Shown here: positions 15,372 to 23,803 of the stretch, piece after piece | Numbering within the stretch: the first letter of the stretch is position 1 | Layout of the letters: every line of letters begins with the position of its first letter | Assembly (NCBI GenBank): GCA_019245575.1 | Contig: JAFARE010000017.1 | Location: forward strand, 1 to 35,813 | Reading direction: 5' to 3' | Length of the DNA stretch: 35,813 nt | Origin: Candidatus Dormiibacterota bacterium | Lineage (GTDB): Bacteria; Chloroflexota; Dormibacteria; Aeolococcales; Aeolococcaceae | Position numbers and translations under genes: made by a program | The notes under the pieces: generated by a model | The model's input: the letters and a program-made list of their open reading frames with translations, nothing else | Told to the model about the DNA's origin: nothing | Databases searched by the model: none

Positions 15372-16549
15372 GGCCGTACCGGCGCCTGGGGGAGGTGCCG
15401 CGCAAGCGGCACATGCGCTTCGGCGCTGACGGACGCCTCTATTACGAAGAGCTGTTCGGCCGCGAGGGATTCTCCGGGCCCTCCTCGCTCATCTATCACC
15501 GCAACATGCCCGAGGGCGCGCAGGACGTGAGCGAAGGACCGGCCGACATGCTCACGCCGGAGCACGAGCAGGTGCACGAGAACGCGCACCTCAAGGGCTA
15601 CGAGCTCATGCCCAGCGGCGACGTGGTCACCGGCCGGCAGTGGCTCCTCGTCAACGACGACATCCGCATCGGGCTGGTGGCGCCGGCGCAACAGCAGGAG
15701 GTGCTGTACGTCGACGGCTCCGCCGACGAGGTGCTCTTCGTGCACAGCGGCGCGGGCGTGCTGCGCACGCAGTTCGGTCGTCTCCCCTTTTCGCGGCACG
15801 ACTATGTCGTCATCCCGCGCGGCACCGTCTACCGAATCGACCTGGAGCAGCCGACCGACACGCGCATCCTCTGCCTCGAGGTGACCGGATTCGTGGACGC
15901 GCCGGACCGATACCGCGCGCGCAACGGCCAGCTCACCGAGATCGCGCCGTACAGCGAGCGCGATTTCCGCGCACCAGAGGAGCTGGAGTCAGGCCAGGGC
16001 GGCGCCGAGGTCTGGCTCAAGCGCGCGAACCACGTGAGCCGCTACATGCTCGACCACCATCCGTGGGATGTGGTGGGTTGGGACGGGACCATCTATCCGG
16101 TCGCGTTCAACATCCACGACTTCGAGCCGCGCGCCGGACGCTTCCACGTGCCGCCGCCCATCCACCAGACGTTCCAGGCGCACAACCTCGTCATCTGCTC
16201 CTTCGTGCCGCGCAAGCTCGACTGGGACCCGGACGCGGTCATGCTCCCGTACCACCACAGCAACCTGGACTCCGATGAGGTCCTGTACTACGTCGACGGC
16301 AACTACGCAGCGCGTCGTGGCATCCGCCAGGGTTCGTTCACCCATCACGTCGGCGGTCTGCCCCACGGCCCCCAGCCAGGCGCGCTGGAAGCGTCCCTGG
16401 ACAGACCGCGGGAGACCGATGAGCTCGCCGTGATGGTGGACACGTTTCGCCCGCTGCACCGCACGTCGATCGCGCGACAGATCTTCGACAAGGAATATCC
16501 GTTCAGCTGGCACACGGGTGGCGTGCGCGGCACGACGTCGATCGCGTGA
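15368..16549 (+). CDS. hmgA: Homogentisate 1,2-dioxygenase
   Basis: Ring-cleaving iron dioxygenase that turns homogentisate into maleylacetoacetate. The 393 residues form a double cupin. The probable ligands are His297 (PYHHSNLDSDE), Glu304 and His333 (GLPHGP), and the conserved HVPPPIHQTFQ segment is near 260-270. The N-terminus begins RLGEVPRKRHMRF, as in the bacterial short form. The start is a GTG overlapping the hppD stop (GTGA), and the stop in turn overlaps the aminotransferase start in the same way, so the three proteins are made in a coupled series. The context with HPPD makes homogentisate the expected substrate. Confidence 0.93.
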   Translation: MRPYRRLGEVPRKRHMRFGADGRLYYEELFGREGFSGPSSLIYHRNMPEGAQDVSEGPADMLTPEHEQVHENAHLKGYELMPSGDVVTGRQWLLVNDDIRIGLVAPAQQQEVLYVDGSADEVLFVHSGAGVLRTQFGRLPFSRHDYVVIPRGTVYRIDLEQPTDTRILCLEVTGFVDAPDRYRARNGQLTEIAPYSERDFRAPEELESGQGGAEVWLKRANHVSRYMLDHHPWDVVGWDGTIYPVAFNIHDFEPRAGRFHVPPPIHQTFQAHNLVICSFVPRKLDWDPDAVMLPYHHSNLDSDEVLYYVDGNYAARRGIRQGSFTHHVGGLPHGPQPGALEASLDRPRETDELAVMVDTFRPLHRTSIARQIFDKEYPFSWHTGGVRGTTSIA

Positions 16550-17715
16550 TCTCCCGCTGGTCGCGCGCGCAGCTGTCCGACGGCGGATGGGTGCGGCGCA
16601 TGTTCATGGAGGGCCTGCGGCTGCGCGCCGAGCACGGCGACGACGCTGTCGTCGACCTCTCGCTGGGGCAGCCCCTCGAAGCCGACGAGCCCATCGCGGA
16701 AGCATTCCGCGCCGCCGCCGGTGATCGCTTCCACGGCCGCTTCGGGTACATGCCCAACCTCGGCTACATGGAGGTGCGCGAGCGCGCCGCGCTCGATGTC
16801 GGATTTCCCGGCGTGGACGCGTCCTGCGTCGCCATGACGTCGGGCGCCGCAGCGGCGATCACGGTGGCGATCCGCACGTTCGTCGACCCGGGGGACGAGG
16901 TCGTCGGCATTGCGCCGTTCTTCCCCGAGTTCCGCCTGTACTGCGAGACGGCGTCGGCGCGGTTCGTGCCCATCCCCACGCAGGCAGACCTGCGCCTCGA
17001 CCTCGGCGCCATCTCCGCGGCGCTTTCTCCGCGCACCGCCGCGGTGCTGCTGAACTCACCGTGCAATCCCAGTGGACACGTGCTCGACGAGGACGAGCTG
17101 CGCGGGCTCGCCGGAATGCTGCAGCGGCACAGCGAGCGACACGGCCGCCGCGTGCTGCTCATCGTCGACGAGGTCTACCGGCGCATGGCGTATGCCCCGC
17201 ACCGGCGCCTGGACCCGCTCAACTTCTACGAACACAGTGTGCTGGCGCGATCGTTCTCCAAGGACCTCGGCATCGCCGGCGAGCGCATCGGCTACCTCGT
17301 GCTGCATCCCTCGCTGGCGCTGCCGGAGACGCACCTCGGACTCGCCCAAGCGATGCGCGCGCTCGGGTTCGTCAACGCGCCGGCCACGGCGCAGCGCGCG
17401 CTGCTGCACCTGCAGTCGTGGGACATCAACCTCCAGCCGTATCAGGAGCGGCGCGACGTCGCATTCGATGCGGCGCGAGCCGCCGGGCTCGACGCCGCGG
17501 AACCGCAGGGTGGCATCTATCTCTGGTTTCGCAGCCCGTGGGACGACACGCTCGCATTCATCGACGAGCTGGCCAAGCGGCGCGTGCTCCTCACCCCGGG
17601 TGTGGCCTTTGGCGACCCCTCCCGCGTGCGCCTCTGTTTCAGCGCCCCCCGGGCCAAGCTCGCCGCGGCCTTCGACGCCGTGACCGAGCTCACGGGAGAC
17701 GCCGTCTCCGCCTGA
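16546..17715 (+). CDS. Class I/II PLP-dependent aminotransferase, probably tyrosine/aromatic
   Basis: A 389-residue fold-type I aminotransferase. The PLP contacts are visible: Asn174 in NSPCNPSG, Asp208 and Tyr211 in LIVDEVYRR, the Schiff-base Lys239 in ARSFSKDLGIAGERIGY, and Arg247 in the same motif. The substrate carboxylate arginine is probably in RVRLCFS near the end. The family covers AspC, TyrB and AraT-like enzymes. Position as third gene of an HPPD-homogentisate dioxygenase operon with GTGA overlap strongly suggests that it makes 4-hydroxyphenylpyruvate from tyrosine. The specificity itself is inference from context. Confidence 0.88.
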   Translation: MISRWSRAQLSDGGWVRRMFMEGLRLRAEHGDDAVVDLSLGQPLEADEPIAEAFRAAAGDRFHGRFGYMPNLGYMEVRERAALDVGFPGVDASCVAMTSGAAAAITVAIRTFVDPGDEVVGIAPFFPEFRLYCETASARFVPIPTQADLRLDLGAISAALSPRTAAVLLNSPCNPSGHVLDEDELRGLAGMLQRHSERHGRRVLLIVDEVYRRMAYAPHRRLDPLNFYEHSVLARSFSKDLGIAGERIGYLVLHPSLALPETHLGLAQAMRALGFVNAPATAQRALLHLQSWDINLQPYQERRDVAFDAARAAGLDAAEPQGGIYLWFRSPWDDTLAFIDELAKRRVLLTPGVAFGDPSRVRLCFSAPRAKLAAAFDAVTELTGDAVSA

Positions 17716-17718
17716 GCC

Positions 17719-17789
17719 CCAGGTCGCCGCGGCGCTCGGGCGGCGCAAGATTGACGCCCACGTCAACGTTTCTCGACGTGGCGACCTGG
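17719..17789. promoter_or_regulatory. Long inverted repeat in the leader of the penicillin acylase gene
   Basis: CCAGGTCGCC (17719-17728) and GGCGACCTGG (17780-17789) are perfect 10-bp complements. The 51-base interval contains a second repeat, CCACGTC (17758-17764) with GACGTGG (17775-17781), which competes for the same bases GG at 17780-17781. The structure ends one base before AGGAGG (17791-17796), the ribosome site of the next gene. It may be the terminator of the tyrosine operon, or a leader that controls access to that ribosome site. Confidence 0.5.
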
Positions 17790-17802
17790 AAGGAGGCCCC
17801 CC

Positions 17803-20631
17803 ATGCAGCTCAGCAGCGCCCTGTCGCGCCGCGCCCCCATGCGCTCAGCCCTCATTGCCATCGCGCTCAGCGCGACCGCCGTCTCCGCCCTCGTCGCCAC
17901 ACCGGCACGGGCCCAGGGGTGGACGCCTCCGCCGCCGACCTACCGCCTCAACGACACAGCAGCCGGGCGCGTCTTCAGCATCCTGCCGCCGGGTGAGCAC
18001 GGCCTCGTCAACGCGGCCGACCTCGCCCTCTTCGAGGCGAACGGCACGCGGCCGGCGGGCAGCCAGGACCAGCTGGCGCCATACGAGAACCTCCCGTACG
18101 GGGCACAGGGCCTCACCGATGCACAGCTGTCCGCGTATTACAACGAGGAGTCGTTCGGCATCCCGCCGGGATTCATCACGCGGATGGAGACGCCGAGCGC
18201 CTCGGCCAATGTCGTGATCTATCGCGACACGCACGACGTGCCGCACATCTACGGAGCGACCAAGAACGACGTTGCGTTCGGCGCCGGCTACGCCGCGGGC
18301 GAGGACCGGCTGTTCGAGATGGATGTCCTCCGGCACTACGGCGCCGGCGACCTCTCGTCATTCCTGGGGCCGTCGTGCGCGGATGAGCAGATGGACCACG
18401 ACTCGCTGCTGCTCGGCGGATACACAACTGCGCAGAAGCAGGCGCAGGTCGACGCGCTGCCGGCGCGCTACGGCGCGCCGGGAACGATGCTGCGGTCGAT
18501 GGTGTACAGCTACGTGGCGGGACTCAACGCCTACGTCGCCGCGACGCAGACCAACCCGGCGCTCCTGCCCGCCGACTACGCCGCTGCGGTGGGGCCACCG
18601 CAGCCGTGGAGCGTGACCGACGTTATCGACATCGCCACGCTGGTGGGCGGCATCTTCGGCAAGGGGGGCGGCGCGGAGCTGGCCAATGCCGCGATGTACC
18701 AGTACCTGCAGGGGCAGTTCGGCGCGACGCAGGCAGCGATCATCTTCAACGATTTCAAGGAGCAGAACGACCCCAACGCGCCCACGACCGCCGCCGCCTC
18801 GTTTCCCTACGGGACGCCGGGCACGGTGAATCCGAGCACCACCGCGATGCCGGACAACGCGGCGGCGCCGCTCACCGGCGGCCCCACAGACACGACCTCA
18901 AACTGCAACCTCACATCGCCGTCGGTCCCGGCGCTGCAGGTCATCGCGTCGCTCGTGGCAACGCCGCATTCGATGAGCAATGCGCTCCTCGTCGATGCGA
19001 AGCACTCAGCCGACGGGCATCCGATCGCCGTGATGGGACCGCAGGTCGGCTACTACACGCCGCAGATCCTCATGGAGGAGGACCTGCACTCCACCGACGG
19101 CACCTACGACGCCGAGGGCACGAGCTTCCCCGGCACCAACTTCCTGGTGGAGCTGGGCCGCGGGCGCAACTTCGCCTGGTCGGCTACCTCCGCCGAGACC
19201 GACAACGTCGACCAGCGGCTGGAGATCATCTGCGACCCCGCGGGCGGCACGCCGGCGGCCAACGGCACGTACTACGTGCTCAAGGGTCAGTGCGTGCCGA
19301 TGCAGCACCAGACCTTCAGCGAGACCTGCTTCCCCAAGCCGGGCGGGCAGGGCGCGCCCGTGATCATCAACCACGAGGTGTACTACACGAATGCGGCGGA
19401 CCCTGTGCAGGGACCGGTGCAGGGATGGACGACGGCCGGCGGCAAGCCGGTGGCGGTGGTCAACCAGCGCAGCACCTACCAGCACGAGGTCGACTCCGGC
19501 ATCGGATTCATGCGCTGGGCGATCCCCTCGTTGACCCACGACTCGTCGTCGTGGATGCAGGGAGCAGCCGCGATCCAGTACACGTTCAACTGGTTCTACA
19601 TCGACGCCAAGAGCATCGCGTACTACGAGAGCGGCCTGCTCCCGATTCGCCCCACGAACGTCAATCCCAACCTGCCCACGTGGGGCGACGGACGGTCCGA
19701 GTGGCAGGGCTTCCTCAGCGTCAACGGCCACGTGCATCAGACCGGCTCGCCGAGCGGCTACATCACCAGCTGGAACAACCGTGGCGCGCCCAACTTCTCC
19801 GCCGCGGACGACAAGTTCTCGTGGGGACCGGTGCAGCGCGTGCAGTCGCTCAACCAGGAGATCCAGCACCAGCTCGCGCTCCACAACGGCAAGCTGACGC
19901 GGGCAAACCTCGTCACCGCGATGGAGACGGCCGCGTCCGTCGATCTCGAGGGACGGCAGGTCCTGCCGTTGCTGCTCTCCTACGTGGCGCACCGCAGCGA
20001 GCCTGCCGGCGTGCAGTCGCTGCTCGCCGTGCTGCAGCAGTGGGCCACGGCCGGAGGTCCGCGCATCAAGGCCTCGGCGGGCGACAGCCAGTACGCATAT
20101 GCTGCCGCGGTGGCGATCATGGACCAGCTGTTCCCCGCGCTGAACCGCGCCTTTTTCGACTCGATCTATGCGAATGGTGGCGTGCACCAGGTGGACGGGC
20201 TGGACGCCGGGTACAACGCGGTGCCGATGGCGTTCGAGGGCACGCCGAACGGCGCCGGCTCGCACAACGGCTCGTCGTACCAGGACGGGTGGGACGGCTA
20301 TGACTGGAAGGTGCTGCGCCAGCTGCAGGGAATGAGCGTCGCCGCGCCGTTCTCCAGCACGACCGTTGCCCACGTCTGCGGCGGTGCCGGCCTGGCCGGC
20401 TGCGGCGCCGCCGTCGACGGCGCCCTGCTCAGCACGTACAACGCGCTGGCATCGATCAATGGCAGCACGGCGGTGCAGGGCTGGAGCCAGGATGCGGCGA
20501 CCAAGAGCGCCGGCCAGACCATGCCGCAGTACGACGACATCCAGTTCGCGGCTGTGGGCATCGTGGGCCAGCAGGCCATCGACTGGCAGAACCGGCCCAC
20601 CTTCCAGCAGGTCGTCGAATTCCCTTCTTGA
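17803..20631 (+). CDS. Secreted penicillin acylase-family N-terminal nucleophile hydrolase
   Basis: A 942-residue precursor of the penicillin acylase (S45) family, whose members hydrolyse amides such as acyl-homoserine lactones, penicillins or acylated peptides. Residues 1-38 are a signal peptide (basic start, then SALIAIALSATAVSALV, cleavage after ATPARA). The alpha-chain start motif is VIYRDTHDVPHIYG. The mature beta chain would begin at Ser392 in HSMSNALLVD, the autocatalytic nucleophile. After it come the usual DGHPIAVMGPQVGYYTP and the GRGRNFAWSATSAETDN segment. It is longer than the about 800-residue typical forms. AGGAGG lies six bases before the ATG. The substrate is unknown. Its place beside the tyrosine genes could mean release of aromatic acids from amides, which is speculative. 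Confidence 0.9.
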   Translation: MQLSSALSRRAPMRSALIAIALSATAVSALVATPARAQGWTPPPPTYRLNDTAAGRVFSILPPGEHGLVNAADLALFEANGTRPAGSQDQLAPYENLPYGAQGLTDAQLSAYYNEESFGIPPGFITRMETPSASANVVIYRDTHDVPHIYGATKNDVAFGAGYAAGEDRLFEMDVLRHYGAGDLSSFLGPSCADEQMDHDSLLLGGYTTAQKQAQVDALPARYGAPGTMLRSMVYSYVAGLNAYVAATQTNPALLPADYAAAVGPPQPWSVTDVIDIATLVGGIFGKGGGAELANAAMYQYLQGQFGATQAAIIFNDFKEQNDPNAPTTAAASFPYGTPGTVNPSTTAMPDNAAAPLTGGPTDTTSNCNLTSPSVPALQVIASLVATPHSMSNALLVDAKHSADGHPIAVMGPQVGYYTPQILMEEDLHSTDGTYDAEGTSFPGTNFLVELGRGRNFAWSATSAETDNVDQRLEIICDPAGGTPAANGTYYVLKGQCVPMQHQTFSETCFPKPGGQGAPVIINHEVYYTNAADPVQGPVQGWTTAGGKPVAVVNQRSTYQHEVDSGIGFMRWAIPSLTHDSSSWMQGAAAIQYTFNWFYIDAKSIAYYESGLLPIRPTNVNPNLPTWGDGRSEWQGFLSVNGHVHQTGSPSGYITSWNNRGAPNFSAADDKFSWGPVQRVQSLNQEIQHQLALHNGKLTRANLVTAMETAASVDLEGRQVLPLLLSYVAHRSEPAGVQSLLAVLQQWATAGGPRIKASAGDSQYAYAAAVAIMDQLFPALNRAFFDSIYANGGVHQVDGLDAGYNAVPMAFEGTPNGAGSHNGSSYQDGWDGYDWKVLRQLQGMSVAAPFSSTTVAHVCGGAGLAGCGAAVDGALLSTYNALASINGSTAVQGWSQDAATKSAGQTMPQYDDIQFAAVGIVGQQAIDWQNRPTFQQVVEFPS

Positions 20632-20725
20632 TGCACCTCGCTTGCGCGGCGGGGGGTTGCCAGGCGTGTGTTAGCGTCGCCTCCGATGCGCTGCCAGGGG
20701 TGGCGCGATGAGCGGAGGTGCAGGC

Positions 20726-21517
20726 ATGGCGGAAGCCAAAACCATCACGACGAACAAGCCGGGCTGGCTCGACCTCAGCAGCGCTGATGCCGCAGCCTCG
20801 CGCGAGTTCTACTCGAAGCTGTTCGGCTGGAGCGCCGAGGTCAGCGACGATCCCCAGTACGGCGGCTACGCCATGTTCAAGCTCGGCGGCAAAGAGGTCG
20901 GCGGCGTGGGCCCGCGCCAGAACGATCAGCAGCCGACGGCGTGGACTGTGTACGTGCTGGTCGAGAACGCGGACGCCACCGCGGAGAAGGCGCAGCAGGC
21001 TGGCGGTCAGGTCTTCGCGCCACCCTTCGACGTGGGCACGCAGGGCCGCATGGCGATCATTGCCGACCCCTCGGGCGCGGTCTTCGGCATCTGGCAGGCC
21101 GGCGAGCACTCCGGCTGGGAGATCGAGGGCGACACCGGCGCGGTGTGCTGGGTCGAGCTGACGTCTCGGAACCTCGACGCCGCCAAGCGCTTCTACACCG
21201 ACGTGTTCGGCTGGACGGCGACCAAGTCGGAGATCGCGTCGGACATGGAGTACTGGACGTTCTCCCTCAGCGAGGGCCAGAGCTTCGCGGGCGGCCTGCA
21301 GGCTCCTGAGCAGATGCCCGCTGAGGTGCCGTCGTACTGGCAGCCGTACATCGCGGTGGACAACGCGGATGCGACCGCGGCGAAGGCGAAGGAGCTGGGC
21401 GCAACCGTCATGGTCGAGCCCGCCGACATCCCCAACACCGGCCGCTTCGCCGTCATCGGCGATCCGCTGGGCGGGGTGTTCGGCATCCTGCAGCCGCTTC
21501 CACGGCAGCCCGCGTAG
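20726..21517 (+). CDS. Two-domain VOC (glyoxalase/bleomycin-resistance) protein, CFP30B/Rv0577-like
   Basis: A 263-residue protein with two tandem VOC domains. The first runs GWLDLSSADAAASREFYSKL to FGIWQAGEHSG; the second runs CWVELTSRNLDAAKRFYTDV to FGILQPLPRQP. This duplicated layout with paired FYS/FYT and FGIWQ/FGILQ ends matches the mycobacterial CFP30B/Rv0577 family, often called hydroxylase or glyoxalase-like, whose biochemical activity is uncertain. The ATG at 20726 was chosen because GGAGG (20714-20718) lies seven bases upstream; an earlier in-frame ATG at 20708 would place that site inside the gene. It is followed by a strong stem-loop. Confidence 0.88.
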   Translation: MAEAKTITTNKPGWLDLSSADAAASREFYSKLFGWSAEVSDDPQYGGYAMFKLGGKEVGGVGPRQNDQQPTAWTVYVLVENADATAEKAQQAGGQVFAPPFDVGTQGRMAIIADPSGAVFGIWQAGEHSGWEIEGDTGAVCWVELTSRNLDAAKRFYTDVFGWTATKSEIASDMEYWTFSLSEGQSFAGGLQAPEQMPAEVPSYWQPYIAVDNADATAAKAKELGATVMVEPADIPNTGRFAVIGDPLGGVFGILQPLPRQPA

Positions 21518-21530
21518 CGCGCAATGAGAT

Positions 21531-21565
21531 GCCGGAGCGTGCGGGTTCGCGTCGCGCGCTCCGGC
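21531..21565 (+). terminator. Stem-loop terminator after the VOC gene
   Basis: GCCGGAGCG (21531-21539) pairs perfectly with CGCTCCGGC (21557-21565). The stem extends inward by a T-G, three G-C pairs and a G-T to about 14 pairs with a 7-base loop. It begins 13 bases after the stop codon and lies before the opposite-facing tRNA. No U-run follows. Confidence 0.65.
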
Positions 21566-21603
21566 CTCACTCGCATCTGTCGCGCAGCCACGCCGGCCAA
21601 TGG

Positions 21604-21693
21604 CGGGAAGGGGGGGATTCGAACCCCCGGAGGAACTTGACATCCCTCACCCGCTTAGCAGGCGGGCGCCTTCAGCCTCTCAGCCACCTCCCC
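21604..21693 (-). tRNA. tRNA-Ser(GCT)
   Basis: A 90-base tRNA with a 7-bp acceptor stem (GGGGAGG with CCTTCCC, one G-U), discriminator G, anticodon stem CCCGC/GCGGG around the loop CTGCTAA (anticodon GCT), a long variable arm, and a T-loop with GGTTCGAATCC. It reads AGC/AGU serine codons. CCA is not encoded. The long variable arm and discriminator G are as expected for serine. Confidence 0.96.
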
Positions 21694-21706
21694 ACGGGGA
21701 CGCCTC

Positions 21707-21712
21707 AGTATA
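21707..21712 (-). promoter_or_regulatory. Probable -10 element of tRNA-Ser(GCT)
   Basis: TATACT on the minus strand lies 13 bases upstream of the first base of the tRNA, placing the transcription start a few bases before it. No good -35 hexamer is visible at 16-18 bases. Confidence 0.4.
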
Positions 21713-21756
21713 GGTAGCGTGGGCCCGGCGAAACCGCAATCGCACAGGAGGGCAGC

Positions 21757-22689
21757 GTGCGCTGGGTGACATATCGCAATGAGGGGTCGGCCGAGGATCG
21801 TGCCGGTCTCATCGTTGCGGGCAACATCCACGGGCTGCCGCCGCAGATGAGCCTGCTCGGCCTGCTGGGCGACGACGGGGAGCGGCTCGCGCGCGCCGGT
21901 GAGCGCGCGCAGAGTTCGCCGGAGGAGGTTCGGTCCTTCGACGACGTGACGCTGCGCGCGCCGATCCCCGTACCGCCCACGGTGCGCGACTTCTACGCAT
22001 TCGAGGAACACGTGCGCACCGCGCGCAAGCGACGCGGCCTGGAGATGGATCCCGACTGGTACGAGCTGCCGGTCTTCTACTTCAGCAACCCGTACTGCGT
22101 CGTCGGACCCGACGTCGACGTGGCGATCGCGCCGGGTGCGACGGAGATGGACTACGAGCTGGAGGTCGCGGCGATCGTCGGCATGGGCGGCGCGGACCTG
22201 GATGCGAGCACCGCGGATGCGCACATCGCCGGCTTCTGCATCATGAATGACTGGAGCGCGCGCGACGTGCAGCGGCGCGAGATGAAGCTGAGCATGGGCC
22301 CGGTGAAGGGAAAGGACTTCGCCACCTCGCTGGGTCCGATGCTGGTCACGCCGGACGAGTTGCACATCAAGGCCGGCGGGCGCGCCTACGACCTGACCAT
22401 GACCGCGACCGTCAACGGCAAGGAGTATTCGCGCGCGTCACTCGCGAGCATCCACTGGAGCTTCGGCGAGATGCTGGCCTACGCCTCGCGTGGTACGCGC
22501 GTGGAGCCGGGCGACGTCATCGGCTCGGGAACGTGCGGCACGGGGTGCATCCTCGAGCTGTCCCTGGTGCACGGCAGCGACGCGTACCCGTGGCTGCAGC
22601 CGGGCGATGTTGTGGAGCTGTCGGTGGAGCGGCTGGGCCGCCTGCGCAACCGGGTGGTTCCCGGCGCGCCGCTGCGCGCGCTGCGCTAG
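21757..22689 (+). CDS. Fumarylacetoacetate hydrolase (FAH)-family protein
   Basis: A 310-residue member of the FAH superfamily, Mg/Mn enzymes that cleave C-C bonds of, or decarboxylate, diketo acids. The visible core motifs are the metal ligands in MDYELEVAAIVG, then CIMNDWSARDVQRRE and GPVKGKDFATSLGP, and the late GDVIGSGTCGTGCILEL. It starts at a GTG with AGGAGGG (21746-21752) four bases upstream. It sits about 4 kb downstream of the homogentisate operon on the same strand and could be the terminal fumarylacetoacetase of tyrosine degradation. The family also includes other hydrolases and decarboxylases, so that role is a contextual inference. Confidence 0.85.
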   Translation: MRWVTYRNEGSAEDRAGLIVAGNIHGLPPQMSLLGLLGDDGERLARAGERAQSSPEEVRSFDDVTLRAPIPVPPTVRDFYAFEEHVRTARKRRGLEMDPDWYELPVFYFSNPYCVVGPDVDVAIAPGATEMDYELEVAAIVGMGGADLDASTADAHIAGFCIMNDWSARDVQRREMKLSMGPVKGKDFATSLGPMLVTPDELHIKAGGRAYDLTMTATVNGKEYSRASLASIHWSFGEMLAYASRGTRVEPGDVIGSGTCGTGCILELSLVHGSDAYPWLQPGDVVELSVERLGRLRNRVVPGAPLRALR

Positions 22690-22692
22690 CTG

Positions 22693-23793
22693 TCAGGCGA
22701 CGGCGAGCGCCTCGCCCGTCTCCGGGTCAAACAGGTGGATCCGGTTCGCCGGCGCTGTGAGAATCACGTTCGAGCCCACGCTCAGGCTGTCGTCGACGCG
22801 CACCAGCGCGACCATGTCCGACCCGGATGCCATGGCGTGGATGAGCTGGTCGTTGCCCAGGAACTCGATGACGTCCACCTTCGCAGCGGCGCGCAGCCCC
22901 GAGCCGTTGCGCTCCCCTATCTCCAGGTGCTCGGGGCGCACGCCGACCTCCACGGTTTTCAGCTGCCGCTGGCGCAGGAGGTCGGTCTGCTTGGGGTCGA
23001 GCAGCACCTCGCTGCCCTCGCTGGCAAGCCGCGGCGATCCGCCGTCGAGCGACACCTGGTGCGTGATGAAGTTCATCGACGGCGACCCGATGAAGCCGGC
23101 GACGAACCGGTTCTGCGGCGATTCGTACAGCTCGCGCGGCGTGCCCACCTGCTGCAGCACGCCCTCGCTCATGACGGCGATGCGGTCGCCCATCGTCATG
23201 GCCTCGACCTGGTCGTGTGTGACGTAGATCATGGTGGCGGTGAGGCGGTGATGCAGACGCGCGATCTCGGCGCGCGTCTGCACGCGCAGCTTGGCGTCGA
23301 GGTTGGACAGCGGCTCGTCCATGAGGAATGCGGCGGGCTCTCGCACGATTGCGCGGCCCAGCGCGACGCGCTGCCGCTGGCCGCCTGAGAGCTGTCCCGG
23401 CTTGCGCTTCAGGAAACGCTCGAGATCCAGGATGCGCGCGGCCTCGTGCACCGCCTTGTCGATGTCCTGCTTCGGCGCCTTGCGCAGCTGCAGGCCGAAC
23501 GCCATGTTGTCGTACACGCTCATGTGCGGGTACAGCGCGTAGCTCTGGAACACCATGGCGATGTCGCGGTCGCGCGGCGAGAGGTGGTTCACGACTCGGT
23601 CGCCGATGCGCACCTCACCGCCGCTGATGTCCTCCAGACCGGCGATCATGCGCAGGGCGGTGGTCTTGCCGCAGCCCGACGGACCGACCAGACAGATGAA
23701 CTCGCCGTCGGCGATGTCGAGGTTCAGCTTGTCGACCGCAAGCGTCCCTCCCTGGTATCGCTTGGTCAGGTCCTTGAGCACCACTCTCGCCAT
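22693..23793 (-). CDS. Sugar ABC transporter ATP-binding protein (MalK/UgpC/MsmX-like)
   Basis: A 366-residue ATPase of a CUT1-type carbohydrate importer. The Walker A motif is GPSGCGKT at residues 37-44, the Q-loop Gln83 lies in MVFQSYALYPHMSV, the signature LSGGQ is at 135-139, the Walker B motif FLMDE at 156-160, and the H-loop His193 in VTHDQVEAMT. The C-terminal third is the MalK-type regulatory OB-like (TOBE) domain, with VGVRPEHLEIG. It is the last gene of a three-gene minus-strand unit after the two permeases, with a 10-base gap. A shared ATPase serving several importers, as with MsmX, is possible because of its general MsmX-like sequence. Confidence 0.95.
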   Translation of the reverse strand: MARVVLKDLTKRYQGGTLAVDKLNLDIADGEFICLVGPSGCGKTTALRMIAGLEDISGGEVRIGDRVVNHLSPRDRDIAMVFQSYALYPHMSVYDNMAFGLQLRKAPKQDIDKAVHEAARILDLERFLKRKPGQLSGGQRQRVALGRAIVREPAAFLMDEPLSNLDAKLRVQTRAEIARLHHRLTATMIYVTHDQVEAMTMGDRIAVMSEGVLQQVGTPRELYESPQNRFVAGFIGSPSMNFITHQVSLDGGSPRLASEGSEVLLDPKQTDLLRQRQLKTVEVGVRPEHLEIGERNGSGLRAAAKVDVIEFLGNDQLIHAMASGSDMVALVRVDDSLSVGSNVILTAPANRIHLFDPETGEALAVA

Positions 23794-23803
23794 GCTTGCC
23801 GCC

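Noticed and set aside
20708-20725. Earlier ATG for the double VOC protein
   Set aside because: GGAGG at 20714-20718 lies inside that extension and is well spaced to the ATG at 20726.
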